64,000 nt of DNA from Caprella mutica (GCA_947561585.1 CANNZV010000915.1:124001-188000); one strand, 5' to 3'. Counted from the first letter of the stretch, positions 47,723-58,560 are shown. The notes: generated by a model not told the origin, from the letters alone. Program-made: numbers and translations.

Positions 47723-47924
47723 GGGTCCCACAGGTAAATTGCGGTTCAATTGCAGTCTTTGCAAGAACTTTTCTAAAACTTTTTGATTCGAATTTTTATT
47801 GAAATTTGTTCAGATATCTGAAGTAGCGGAATGCATTCTATATTTTATTATTGTTTGAAGCTATGATATTTCTGTGGTTAGAGGACACAGTTAATTAGTG
47901 TACCGCAATTTACCTGCTTTACCC
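47723..47924. mobile_element. Small TA-flanked MITE, second copy (202 bp)
   Basis: GGGTCCCACAGGTAAATTGC at left and GCAATTTACCTGCTTTACCC at right, TA on both sides. The same family as 47108-47287. A third, partial right end (CGTAATATACCTACTTTACCC) is at about 48825-48845. Confidence 0.85.
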
Positions 47925-49099
47925 TATCTAGCTTATAATTGGTAGCTACTTAAAGATTGATATTGCTACTAGTGCTATGTATTCCATTCAAGAAGCACCA
48001 TGAATTTATGGATACAATTAATAATAATAATCCAGTTAACTACTAACTAGTTATAGGTTATATGCCTATAGTCTCTTAACAATAATTTCACATCGTGAAA
48101 TTTTCTCTGATTCAGAGATATAATATAGACAGGGGAATTTTGAAGAGAAACCCTAAAAAATTGTGACTTAGGTAAATCTAGTTAGTTAGTTTGAAGCCGG
48201 TATTTTGAGACCGTGCTTTCCACTGGAAATATCAAATATACGCTACGCTATATTGCGTATAATTTTTTAACTCTTTATAAAAATTTCGTCTCAAATTCAT
48301 GGTGACTACTAACTAGCTACAGGCTATATGCCTATTGAGTCTCCTTCCATATAAACTCGCATTATGAAAATTTTCTGTTTCAGAACAATTTGAGAGGGGA
48401 TTCCGATATTCACTACTATGATTGAAGACAATCTATGAATTTTTAGCTAGGGCAACTAGTTAGCTATTTTAGCCGGGAATTTGTGACCCGAGCTTGTACT
48501 GGCTTCATCTAAGGAACACTAGACATATCGTGTAACTTGAACTTTAGTCTCAAGTACCAATATTTAATTTCTTAACAAATACAGACTGTTAATACCACTA
48601 CAGATATGTTTTGCAATTGCATATCCAAGTCTGGTTCTTCAATAAAAATTTTGCTGGAAGCCAGTTAACTTACTAGTTATATGCTAATGCCTACAGTCTC
48701 TTCCCAAATGAATTTGCAATGTTAAGTTTTTCTCTGATTCAGAGAATTAACAGGGGAATTTCGATAACCTCCTGCTAGGATTCAAGACTGTTCATAGTTT
48801 TTCTATTAGGCCAGTTTACTATGTGTCGTAATATACCTACTTTACCCTAATTACCTATATTCCTCGATAAATTCTTCTGCGACGCGGGAATTGACGAAGA
48901 GTTGAAGACTGTTGAATACGTTGTTGCACTAGGGCAACAACTAGTTCAACCAGAAATTTGGTACACATAGTTACATAAAACCTGTATTTCCAAATTATTT
49001 CTTATTTTGGAAATTCAAAAATTAATGTCTATAGGTATGAAGATTGGTCATAGAGAATAATGATAATTTTCGGTTCAGTTTTCTCATTCATATAAGACG

Positions 49100-49308
49100 T
49101 GAAGGACTTCATTTATTTATAAATTTATCTAAAGCCATCGAATCTGCATATCCATTATTAACGTTATTTATTAGAACATTGAAGAACTGTAGTTGGTTCA
49201 ATGGAATAAATTTGTCTCGTGGCCTCTATTGATTTTGAAGATGATTACTTTTCTGTCCATATAGAGAATAATACCGTAGATATTAGAAATTGGAAAACAT
49301 TTCTAACT
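49100..49308 (+). pseudogene. DIRS-type reverse transcriptase remnant
   Basis: One frame gives LHLFINLSKAIESAYP, in the position of the FILNLS-type motif of DIRS RTs. After a frame change, VASIDFEDDYFSVHIEN (49219-49269) matches the first catalytic aspartate block (ASIDFEDAYFSV-like). The frame closes at about 49308. The YxDD block was not found. Confidence 0.62.
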
Positions 49309-50067
49309 TAAGTTTAGAGCTAAAGGCTCTACTTGTGAATCATGCAACTTACTTAAGTCATGAATTCTATATTGGCAAAATTAAGAACTGAAAGTTACTT
49401 ATCTATGTACTATTTAATTTACTTAATTGATAGATGAATTCGCATATGAATGGACTGTTGCAGAGAGAGAGAGCACTGTTGTTTTTAGTAATGAAAGAAA
49501 TTTTATTTTGTTTATTCCTAATCATTAGAAAGAAATGATTTTTAATTGATGCAACAAATTTGAGCAAAATTCTATTAATTGTGACGTTTTTATTTTTAAT
49601 CAAACTGTTGACTCTCTGCCATCCAGCAGTTTAATGGTGAGTTTTATTCTTTATAATTTTAGAACGTCTTAAAATTAATGCTCTCAAAATTGTCAATGGT
49701 AACTTACAAATGAATAGAAATTGATGATGATTATCCAGCTTAAAGTATTTAGACATCCTTTCATTACTATAGTTTCGTAAGCGTTGAAGGTATTTTTGGT
49801 TTCAAGCTTTCGATTAAAAAGATTTCTATTCATCATCAGGAGAAGTGTGGAAAACGTGGCCTTCAACTCTGAGTTTATATAACCTCTGATAATATGGATT
49901 TCCAGTTGAATATGAATCTTTTCAATCAGTTTAGTAAGCATAAACCATGATTCTCAAAGTATTGTAATTAGCTACCACTGATGCATCAACTTGAAGAATG
50001 TAAATTTCTTATAAATATATTAAATTTTATTTAAAATAGATGGGATTATATATGCTAAGACTCTACC

Positions 50068-50226
50068 TCCCACATTAATGTTCTAGAACTGAAGGCCATT
50101 TTAATCCGGTTGGCAGGGCCTTTTCAAATGACATTTAGTTTGTCCACATCAAAATATTTACTGTCAAGACTACAAATATTCAGCCATGCTCTCGTATTAA
50201 TTAAAGATTTTGACAACGTCTGTTAG
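50068..50226 (+). pseudogene. DIRS-type RNase H remnant
   Basis: HINVLELKAILIRLAG begins at 50071. H-I-N-x-L-E-L-K-A-I is the conserved glutamate block of the DIRS RNase H. It continues SLSTSKYLLSRLQIFSHA and stops near 50226. Confidence 0.6.
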
Positions 50227-50919
50227 AAGACTTATTTTTCTGTGAAAAAATATACTTTTATCAAAACGTTCATGCTGATAAAGTAAGTTGGTATTTTGAT
50301 GGGATTACCGAATAGTAGCTGATATCTAACGTTTAAGTATCATGAGGCTTTATAAAATTTAGGAAGACCAAGTGCAACAGTGTTCATTCCCCCTTTTGTG
50401 GTACAAAATCAGTATCATGTGTTTTTAGTGCAGAATTTCCGCCAAACCTCTATAAACAACATAGCTAGATCACAAGTGGTATATTTCTTGAGTAGACAGA
50501 AAATTGATCCCATGCAATTTAATGATGTAAATTATTAATATAAAGTTTTCTTATGATACTGGATTATCTATAGTGAAATCTCTTGCAGTAAAGAGTGTTA
50601 GTTATTGAATTAGTGCAGGTATCCTGGATACCAATTAAAATAAAAATTAAATAAGACTAACCACTCCCATGTACAAATGATCTTGGAAGTTTCTTCTGTT
50701 TTGAATTTTGAAAAATTATTTCCCTCTGGAAGGTATTGCTTTTAGAATTTCAACATATTAATTAATGAGATACGGTACAAGCTCGATGATCTATACATCA
50801 AGTTCCAACTTTCAAAGTTATGGATGTATAAAGATTTTGTATCATGAAAGAGACTATTTCAATTACTTTATACACCACGTGTGGGAAATAATGAATTCCT
50901 GATTAAATGAGGTATTTTA

Positions 50920-51216
50920 ATGCCAATTCAAATTCTGTCTATATTTAACCTTCAAAGAGTACATGGATTAGATTTCGTGGAGAGTCTAATCAACTCTGTA
51001 AGTTTCCGAAAATCATACAAACAGTACCTATCTATTTCAAAAATAGGTAGACGGATTGAAGCAATTATGGAAGAGGCAGGAATCGACATTGCTAAGTTTA
51101 ATCTCTGCACTTGTGCAGCAGCTGCCTGTTCTTTCTTGAACCATAATATTACCATTGACGATAATCAAGGTCGCAGGGTGGGTCAACGTTACAATTTTCT
51201 AATGCTCTTATCTTAA
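50920..51216 (+). pseudogene. Tyrosine recombinase C-terminal remnant (DIRS type)
   Basis: A 98-codon frame (stop at 51214-51216). ISKIGRRIEAIMEEAGIDI followed by AKFNLCTCAAAACSFLNHN aligns with the IxRWIKxIMxEAGIDxxxF-HSTRAAA core of DIRS/Crypton tyrosine recombinases. The catalytic H-x-x-R appears as C-x-x-A, so both key residues are lost. It ends just before the right inverted repeat, as expected of the last DIRS ORF. Confidence 0.66.
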
Positions 51217-51320
51217 ATTCATACTTGAAAATTGGTTGGTCTCATCTTTTGCTGCGTTCTTTAAAATCTCATAAGTTGGCACCTCTGGAACACTCCAGAA
51301 TGAACAAGAATGGCGATAAG

Positions 51321-51627
51321 TAATTGAACAGTTACCCAAGGCTTACCTGTAAGGTGAAGGGTGACTTCAATTACTTCGGAAGCCATTCTTGTTCATTTTT
51401 CTGGAGTGTTCTTTCCCGCCCGGAGCGCTCCCGCCCGAACACTCCAGAAATACACAACAAAAGATTCGATCTTTGAATACTGAATGCTTAAGTTAACGGC
51501 CGATGCAGGTGGACATCTCATAAGTTGGCACCTCTGGAACACTCCAGAAAAATGAACAAGAATGGCTTCCGAAGTAATTGAAGTCACCCTTCACCTTACA
51601 GGTAAGCCTTGGGTAACTGTTCAATTA
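51321..51627. repeat. 91-bp perfect inverted repeat with 125-bp spacer
   Basis: The arms at 51321-51411 and 51537-51627 are exact complements by my reading (TAATTGAACAGTTACCCAAG... and its complement). The spacer contains another copy of the DIRS-like terminal sequence and a GC-rich GGAGCGCTCC palindrome. It would extrude as a long hairpin or give a self-pairing transcript. Confidence 0.92.
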
Positions 51628-52289
51628 AAGCGTAGTTTAAAGTTTTTACATTTAATACACTCTAAGAGCAACATAAAAAATCTGGAATAAAGTTAAATTC
51701 AATTATTGTTGAGATCAGCTACCAGAACAGTCTAAACACATCTCCTGTAGTTTCTTAGGGATTCCGTACAAAAAACGTTACCAATCTTTTAAATTCATCA
51801 GATTCGTCTGGACTCTGAAACAAAGATTTCGTTAGGATTTCCATTTATTTTTTACAGAGAGAACGCCTCTTTGTTCTTATTTTTGATGAAAGAGAAAGAG
51901 TTGACTTTAATACCTCCATAAATTTATTTGTATACATAACACAAGTACTGTAAAGATAATTTTTTAATATATGGACTATTTTTCTCTAAATAATTATGTA
52001 AAATATAAAATCAAGCAATATTTCGTATTCAAAATACTTGACAAACCCGTAATTATTTTTATTAGTAATTACACATTAAATTGCTAGCCCGTCATTTACT
52101 TCCAACCCAAAAGCAATTTCCACATTAGTTTTTAATCGGACTAGGGGTTCAAAGATTCTGCATTCTACTCTAACTCATATTGATGAAGTAAAAAAGATAC
52201 AAGGGACTTCATAGAAGCAGTCAAAAAGAAAAATAGTTAATGTAATCTAGATGATGAGACATTACACCTTGCAATTGAACATTTTAATC

Positions 52290-52650
52290 ATACGCATGTT
52301 TATTAGCGCCCAGGAGCTCTATTTTGATGCTGTTTGTGGTGAATGGAAGAGAAGGGAGATGGCGACCCTTGGGCCCAGAACTGTTGTTATTTGGATTAGG
52401 TTTTTTTTTTATCTTATCTTTATCATTTTTTAACGCTACTTACAGTTTTGGAGGATAGCACTAGGGTTATGCTCTTCAACTACGAGGTCTTAGATAATGT
52501 GTTAGGTAGACTCGTAGGCTTCATTTACTATCAACTCTTCATTTTCCTCTTCCATCCGCGAGTCCAGCTACCGGTGCTTTTGTCCATTTTCATCACATTC
52601 CTTGATAAGTGACTGCATTCACAGAGTAGCTTTTCTGCATCCATGAGAAT
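52290..52650 (-). repeat. Diverged fragment of the 2.3-kb TIR family
   Basis: Matches the internal part of the family in inverted orientation, from GTTTGTGGTGAATGGAAGAG through AGGATAGCACTAGGGTTATG to GAGTAGCTTTTCTGCATCCA. More diverged than copies A-E. Termini are not visible. Confidence 0.75.
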
Positions 52651-52799
52651 AGTCATCGACTGTGGCATTTTTAAACTGATTTACACTTCTTTAAGATTTG
52701 ATAAAACTGTAGTTCCACCTATACAAGTATACAGTCATCGATCAGTTTGCTATTTTATAAAGAATTTTGAAGAAAGTATTATTACAGAAGGGATTTCTA

Positions 52800-52970
52800 A
52801 TTCACCTATCACCAAGTTGAAGGACGCAGGAAAGCTACTCCGTGAAAATACAATCACCTAGTAATAGTAACGCGAACAATGGTGACTGCTTTTAAACATA
52901 GGTAGAGGGAAATGAAGAGGTTACAGAAAATGATTTCTACGAGTCTACCTATAAATTAGGAACTTAATAC
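52800..52970 (+). repeat. Short fragment of the 2.3-kb TIR family
   Basis: Contains GGAAAGCTACTCCGTGAA and AGGGAAATGAAGAGGTTACAG in + orientation, facing the inverted fragment at 52290-52650. Confidence 0.6.
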
Positions 52971-54188
52971 TACCGTTGCTGGTAAAAACATACGCTGAAC
53001 TTCTGATGTTTCTTGACAAATTTCTTTGTTTCATAATTGATTAAAAATTTAATTTTCGTCTGATTTTAATATATTAGCGCATATTCTGTTACACCAACCA
53101 CATGCTTAGTAACATTTATTATCGGTGATGTCATGGCTTATTTAATTATAATTAAGTGATTGCAATAGTGTTGATTATTTGCAAAACCAGTGTGTAGGCT
53201 TTGTTTATGAACTAAGCTTATTAAATAAATGCTTTATTGAGGTAATTATATTATAAAAATCACAATCCTCTCCAAATTACAATATTTCATTGATAATATA
53301 ATAGGGAATGTCCAATAATTGTCTATATTCTCGAATAATTAAACTCTCTCTAAGCTATCGGAGGACACTCAGTTTCTGAAACTTAGTTTGCAAAGCACTA
53401 GTGGTATAGAAAAGAGAAAACTGTCCATTTTTAATAATTCAATCTCCTTTAGTTTTCATTATTCCATGGAAGTTAATATATCCAGTAAGTGAGTGACTTT
53501 AAAGAAAAATTGAACTCAGCTATTGCGAGAAGTAGATTAAACTATTTTTATAGGAGATATTAAGTTTTTTTTGGGCTAAGACCGCTGAGTCCACAAATGG
53601 GATATACAAAAATTGAGAAATACTAATAGTATATATTTTTGTATATTATGATGATTGTTCATGCCAAAGACAATTTGGATATCTGTACTGAATATTTGGT
53701 CATTAAATCTACAAAAATAATCAATTGTTGGCTGTATATTTCATTTCGGGTGAAAATTTCCCCCTTCCCCTAATTCTCCCTATAGAGGAAGCTACCTCTT
53801 CAAGGTATCTTCGATAATGATGAAATGTAAACTCTACTGTTTTAATGTTTGGTGAATTTACTTAGATTGCTATACTATAAACAGTAAAGTTTTTGTCACT
53901 ATTTACATTACGGGGATAAAGCTTTCTCCCATATACCCACACGAGCCATTAACCTATCATTTTAAAATTATTTATAAGACTGCATATAATGTTATCTATC
54001 GACGGTTACGCTAATGATAGATCCAAAGACGTTGCAACACGATTGATCGATTACTATTATTATTTTAGGTGTTCCAAAGCTTTCCCTATTCACAACGAAG
54101 AAGATGTCTCATAAGAAGACATCGTAGAAGAGGGGATCCTGAAAAACTAGCCATTAGGTTGCTGGGTGTAGGTAATAACCCCCCCCCC
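52971..54188. other. AT-rich DNA, nothing recognised
   Basis: No frame with a recognisable domain and no clear repeat apart from a poly-C run at about 54180. Probably old transposon-derived filler. Confidence 0.4.
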
Positions 54189-54456
54189 GGTCATGAGCCC
54201 CTCCCCATGTTGTTTTAATCTTTATTTACCTATATTAATTATATAGGTAAAAATATATTTTTAATCTTTATTTGCCCCCCCCCCCCCCGAACCCCCCTGC
54301 TAGGTCATTAAACAATCATGAAGTGTGCAGTACAACAAGCTAGCGGATACAACAAACTACATTAGCAACTCTCAATTATTTCAATCTAAGTAGTTCTTCA
54401 TTAGTTTAGCTAGGTAAATAAGGATTAAAAAAACAGGGGGGGGGGGGCTCATGACC
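54189..54456. mobile_element. Small inverted-repeat element with poly-C tracts (268 bp)
   Basis: GGTCATGAGCCCC at left and GGGGCTCATGACC at right are complementary. Similarity extends over about 40 bp including TTTAATC(T/C)TTATTTACCT. C runs of 9-16 lie just outside or inside the ends (54180, 54275), and G runs at the right (54436). No clear target duplication. Homopolymer lengths may be unreliable. Confidence 0.65.
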
Positions 54457-55470
54457 GTACCCCTAGGATGCTTACCATGGATATAGCAAGTCAGAAAGAA
54501 TAGGAAAGAAGAGGAGGAAGTTGAGAAAAGATACAAAAGGAAGCTGAAGGAAAAGGGCACCAAACAAAACTTAAATGGTAAAATATAATAAAAAGCTCCA
54601 TCTGTAATCTATCTAAGAATATATAGATATATAAAACTTCTTATTATCTTCATAAGTCTCAAGTATGGTGTTAAATAATAATTTAGTTTAAGAAAATCTC
54701 TCGATTATAATGCTTGAAGATATTCGAAATAGTGCTCATGGATTTTATTTGATCCCGTTCACCATCCTTATTACAACTAGAAGTATAAAATATTAGCCTT
54801 TATGGAAGGCATAATCCATTCAGTAGTATACTAAGTAGTAATGTCATTTAATCTGGATTCAAATTAAGATTTATTAATAAAATTGAATCCACTACTAAAT
54901 AGAACTCTAACATCCTATTGAGCTCAACTTTATTTAATATCAGCTAAATAGAATTAAGCATATAGTAAATTCAAGTCTGTTAATTTGGTAGATTCCTTTT
55001 TCTTTTCCACACATTGTAATTGTATAGCTGCCAATTGAAAAATTGAGATCAATGAATTTAAATGTCTAAATCTAGGATATAGTTTAACATTAAATATGCA
55101 TATTTCAAAACTCTGTATGATCTAGGTCAATAGTTATAGATTTATAGATGAAGATTTCAAAAGCAAAAATTGCGATTTTTAAGTGTTCCACATTTACTAA
55201 TAATTGGGAAAATTGATGAAATTTCAGCATCATGCACAATTACTCGAAATGCTAGAAAAATCCTACGATTGTCTACAAGGACAGTTGCCAGATCAGAATA
55301 TCATAGGGACAATGTTAATATTGGATTTCTGATTTTCAAGTCTCCATACCTTTTTCTTAGATGATTACGAAATAAATACTATCTTCAGTTCTTGTTCCTT
55401 TAAAGTAAATATCAAATCAAAGAATTTTGTGATTAAATTTAAATTATGAAATTGGTGGTTTAACGTTACA
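54457..55470. other. AT-rich DNA, nothing recognised
   Basis: No convincing gene or repeat boundaries. Short frames only. Confidence 0.4.
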
Positions 55471-55479
55471 TCGGAACAA

Positions 55480-55770
55480 AAGGCAAAATAAATAAAAGGA
55501 ACTTTTAGAAGCAGTCATAATGGAAAGTGGCTCAATGAATAAAGTCACCAACTATCAGTCGGTGTCTAAGCTCATGGATAAAGAAAAGCCACTGTAAAGG
55601 AATATGATAAAAATTACAAAAGCAACGGTGGCTTCACTTACGAGTTAAAAAGGAAAATGAAGAGGTCATAGTTTTAAGCCTATGGCCCCTCCTAACACAA
55701 AATTGTAAGACCTCGTAGTTGAAGAGCATAACCCTAGCGCTATCCTCTAAAACTGCATGCGTTAAAAATA
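55480..55770 (+). repeat. Diverged fragment of the 2.3-kb TIR family
   Basis: Carries GGAAAGTGGCTCAATGA, CTCCTAACACAAAATTGTAA and CATAACCCTAGCGCTATCCT in family order. The family's 60-codon ORF is broken here by indels. Confidence 0.75.
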
Positions 55771-56235
55771 ATGAAAAATATGAAATTTAGTTCATGATTG
55801 ATATACCTGAAATAAAAACAAGTTTGAGGATTATATAGTATATATATAAATATATATATACAGAAATTGTATAAATTAAAATATTACAAACAGAACCTTT
55901 GGTAAATTTGACCATACACTACTCCGCTAAAATCATGAAACCTGTATTTTTGATAGATTTGCAGTATTTCGATCATTTTTGCGATATTTCATTAGGTTCA
56001 TAGGTGTAATATAGTTTGATCGGAAGAATTATTCTTATCTGTTTAAGATAAGCTGCCTTTGATAGTCTCTTAGTAATTTTGAGCTATTGCTATTCAGTGT
56101 TAAGAGTTGTAAAATAAAATATATGACACTACAAATTGAATTTATTTGATTTCGAAAGCATTGATTAAGAATTTGAAACTTACTCACCAAAATAATTTAA
56201 AGTAAATGTTCAAATATTAATAAACAACATAATTT
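55771..56235. other. AT-rich DNA, nothing recognised
   Basis: Contains a TATATA-rich stretch near 55840. No gene seen. Confidence 0.4.
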
Positions 56236-56455
56236 AGTTGACACCATGTTTGAATATTCAATTAAAATTCACTAATTGGTATCTTTATTGTAATTTACTA
56301 TTAACTTATTGGCATCTTTTCCAGCTACTACGAAAAGGCGGGGCTTATCCAAAGCAACGTTGCCAAATCTCAAAATATTGACTGAAAAATCCACGGTTTT
56401 CGTAATTAATATTCTAACTGTAGTCATAATTTGTTTCCCTGATAATACATATACA
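56236..56455 (-). repeat. Long inverted repeat, right arm
   Basis: Complement of 45591-45815. It differs by scattered substitutions (for example AACGTTGCCAAATCTCA against the left-arm GGCACCGCTG region). Confidence 0.82.
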
Positions 56456-56564
56456 CTATATGCATTATAGTAAGAAATTGCAATAATGATTAGTATGATC
56501 TTTTTTATTTCTTATACATATTTATGTACCCCAATTAACCGAAGTAGTTTGATCCAAAAGAGAG

Positions 56565-56988
56565 ATATGTCCCCCTTGCAGAGGGGGACATCCACACTCT
56601 GTCCCACGTCATGCAGAGGGGGACATCCACACTCTGTCCCACGGCTTGCAGAGTTGGATATTCCCACTCTGTCCCACGTCTTGAATACGCACTCTGTCCC
56701 ACGTCTTATTTCCCTCTATAGTTAGGGACATCCGCACTCTGTCCCACGTGGGTCCCAAGTCTTGAAAACGGAGTGAGGTAAGACGTGGAACAGGTGGATG
56801 TCCCCCTCTGTCAGAGGGGGACAAGACGTGGGATCAGACGTCTTGCAGAGGGGGCCCCGTGTGCAAATGAAGAGGGTTAGACGTCTGATGTCCCCCGCCC
56901 CACGTCTTGCCCCACGTAATAAATCCCTCTATAGCGAGGGGTATCAGACGTCTTAAGACGTAGGACAAACAGCTTTTGGTTAGCTGGG
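56565..56988 (-). repeat. Right subterminal GTCCCAC/CAGACGT region of the 14.2-kb insertion
   Basis: Degenerate modules GGGGGACATCCACACTCTGT, CCCACGTCTTG and AGACGTCTGATGTCCCCC mirror, in inverted order, the motifs at 42780-42970. It ends in the inverted terminus at 56988. Confidence 0.78.
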
Positions 56989-57830
56989 TTGTCGCCTGAA
57001 TCAGTGCTCACAGGCGTAACAGCTGAATATTTATTAGGTCTCTATGAAGTGATATGTTTGGCAAATAGATGTGAATGTCCTTTAAATTCTTATTCATGCT
57101 GTCCAATTTATTAATTAAGCACACTAATAATTCTTTCTTTTTCAAATACGTGCTAGTATATATTTAAATTTTCTTCCAATTTTGTAACATAGCTGGCTAG
57201 TGTACCCAGCATTAGAATTTGTGTGTTGCTAGATTCTTTATCCACGGCTTCTTTCGCGGTGGATAGGTTGAATCGCGAATAGGCAGAATGGTGGATAAAT
57301 AGGCTCGCACTGAACAATCTTCGCTCAGGTGGCTAGCTATATTAATCAATTTTCCCGACCCGTCCTTTTTCTATGTCGGACTACTTCTTCAAGTCCTGTG
57401 TATTTTTTCCGAAACTAACTATTTTTCATTTTTGTTCCTGCTAGTCTCCACTTCTATTACTCTTCTTCTTGCGGTTGCGATTCTAGTAGACATTTGGAAA
57501 TTCAGTTATTTAAATATTTATTTTTAAGGTTACATTTTCTAATTTTGTTTCAGTCGCTCATAGGTATAGATTGATATTCAAACATAACGCGTTTGTAATA
57601 CCTCTATTTAAAAGTCTGCTGCATCCACCAAATCTATAAACTTTAAAACTTGTAAGTTCAATTTTGAATTTTTTTACCTAGTTTATTCATTTTTCTTTGT
57701 TTAAATGAATGTAATTATTTATCGTGTGTATTAGTTCGCTTGCAGAAACGTTGATAAGACGGATAATAAAAAATCCCCACTCGCACTGTTTCTACTAGTA
57801 GCTACCCAATAAGAAATTAGTGCCGAAACA
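56989..57830 (+). repeat. BEL 3' LTR, right part
   Basis: Matches about 35060-35913 of the 5' LTR with roughly ten differences (for example CACAGCTGG against CATAGCTGG), and about 20 bp missing at the junction side. It ends GCCGAAACA, followed by the duplicated TATTT. Confidence 0.92.
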
Positions 57831-57835
57831 TATTT

Positions 57836-58345
57836 ATTTATCATATTGTTATAATTCGCTTAACTTTAAGTGTTCTACCAAATTGCCTGAAATTTGATGA
57901 AGCGATTGGTCAATGTCCAGTGATCTTCTGGTAGAATTATGGGAGCGACCCGGTGAAAGGTCGTGGTCATTTATAACTTTGAAAGTATAGAATCATATTG
58001 CTTGAAACTTGGTGCGATTGGTCAATATATAGGAACCATTTAACTGGATTTTGGGAGCGATCGGGTCAAAGGTCAAGGCCATTTGTAACTCAATAACTCA
58101 CAAAAAGTATTTAACTAAATTGTCTGAAATTTGATGGTACAATTGGTCAATGTTCAGGAACCATCTGGTAGAATTTTGGGAGCGATTTGGTCAAAGGTCA
58201 CGGTCATTTAAAACTCAATAACTCAAAAAGTATTGAACCATATTGCATGAAACTTAGTAGGAGGATTGGTTATTATCCAGTTAGCAGTTAATTAAATTAT
58301 GGAGAGAACGGGTCAAAGTCGTGGCGAAGGTACGCGCTCTACCGA
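57836..58345 (+). repeat. Dispersed ~150-bp-monomer repeat (BEL target)
   Basis: Three monomers with GAAATTTGATG, GGGAGCGACCCGG, GGTCAAAGGTCAAGGCCATT and AACTCAAAAAGTATT. The same family as 21740-21860 and 26990-28465. Its upstream part is 34760-34811, before the BEL insertion. Confidence 0.78.
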
Positions 58346-58429
58346 GTGCACATAATCTAGTTATGTATAGTTTAACTATCATATTTTGATGAATTGGACC
58401 GATTCAATGCAAAAAATAATTTATCTATT

Positions 58430-58560
58430 CCATTACTGTTGGTCCTGCTTCATACCCTTCACCTGCCTTGTTCACTCTTGAGATTGTCGCGCATTTTCAA
58501 TATCTTAAAAACCCGCTGCGCATTCTCGAGATTGTGCTAATTGGTAAATGGCGCGGAACA
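58430..58560 (+). repeat. Second copy of the CGCGCATTTTCAA hairpin family
   Basis: TCGCGCATTTTCAATATCTT, then AAACCCGCTGCGCATTCTC and GAGATTGTGCTAATTGG. One arm corresponds to 34466-34549. The hairpin here is incomplete. Confidence 0.6.

Larger units (their letters stand above)
46627..48800 (+). repeat. ~240-bp repeat array (six units), two units enlarged by MITEs
   Basis: Units start near 46628, 46871, 47341, 48032, 48306 and 48661 with CCAGTTAACTACTAACTAG or close variants. They share GACAGGGGAATTTCGATAAC, CCCCTGCTAG and GAAATTCGTGACCGTGCTT. Units 2 and 3 are lengthened by the small MITEs at 47108 and 47723. No coding frame is conserved across units. The array lies between the left inverted repeat and the RT remnant of the DIRS-like element. 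Confidence 0.87.
46249..51627 (+). mobile_element. Decayed DIRS-like (tyrosine-recombinase) retrotransposon
   Basis: The left inverted repeat (46249-46341, with TGGAGTGTTCCAGAGGTGCC) is complementary to 51265-51322 and again to about 51480-51560. Between them, on the plus strand, are remnants in DIRS order: reverse transcriptase (49100-49308), RNase H (50068-50226) and a tyrosine recombinase C-terminus (50920-51216). Inverted terminal repeats plus extra complementary sequence near the 3' end are the hallmark of DIRS1-like elements. All coding pieces are broken. Exact outer ends are not certain. Confidence 0.68.
42767..56988. mobile_element. 14.2-kb TIR-bounded insertion in the BEL 3' LTR, class unknown
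   Basis: The termini are CCCAGCTAACCATAT and the complement of TTGGTTAGCTGGG. TT occurs at both junctions (42765-42766, 56989-56990), which may be a 2-bp duplication. Both ends carry GTCCCAC(G)-type repeats and CAGACGT motifs next to the TIR. Between them are unrelated mobile elements but no transposase I can link to these ends. It may be a shorter satellite-bearing TIR element swollen by nested insertions. The CCCAGC start resembles that of the 2.3-kb family. Confidence 0.7.
34812..57830 (+). mobile_element. BEL/Pao LTR retrotransposon, 3' LTR split by a 14.2-kb insertion
   Basis: The 5' LTR is 34812-35913 and the 3' LTR is in two parts (42526-42766 and 56989-57830). TATTT flanks both outer ends (34807-34811, 57831-57835). 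LTR type is TG...CA. The interior has gag with zinc knuckles, a BEL-type reverse transcriptase (NFYVDDA), RNase H and an H2C2/DDE integrase in BEL order. A polypurine tract (42515-42525) precedes the 3' LTR. LTR halves differ at roughly 1-3% by eye, so it is older than the Copia at 12271. Many frameshifts and stops make it inactive. Comparison with the intact repeat at 21740 confirms the empty target. Confidence 0.93.
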
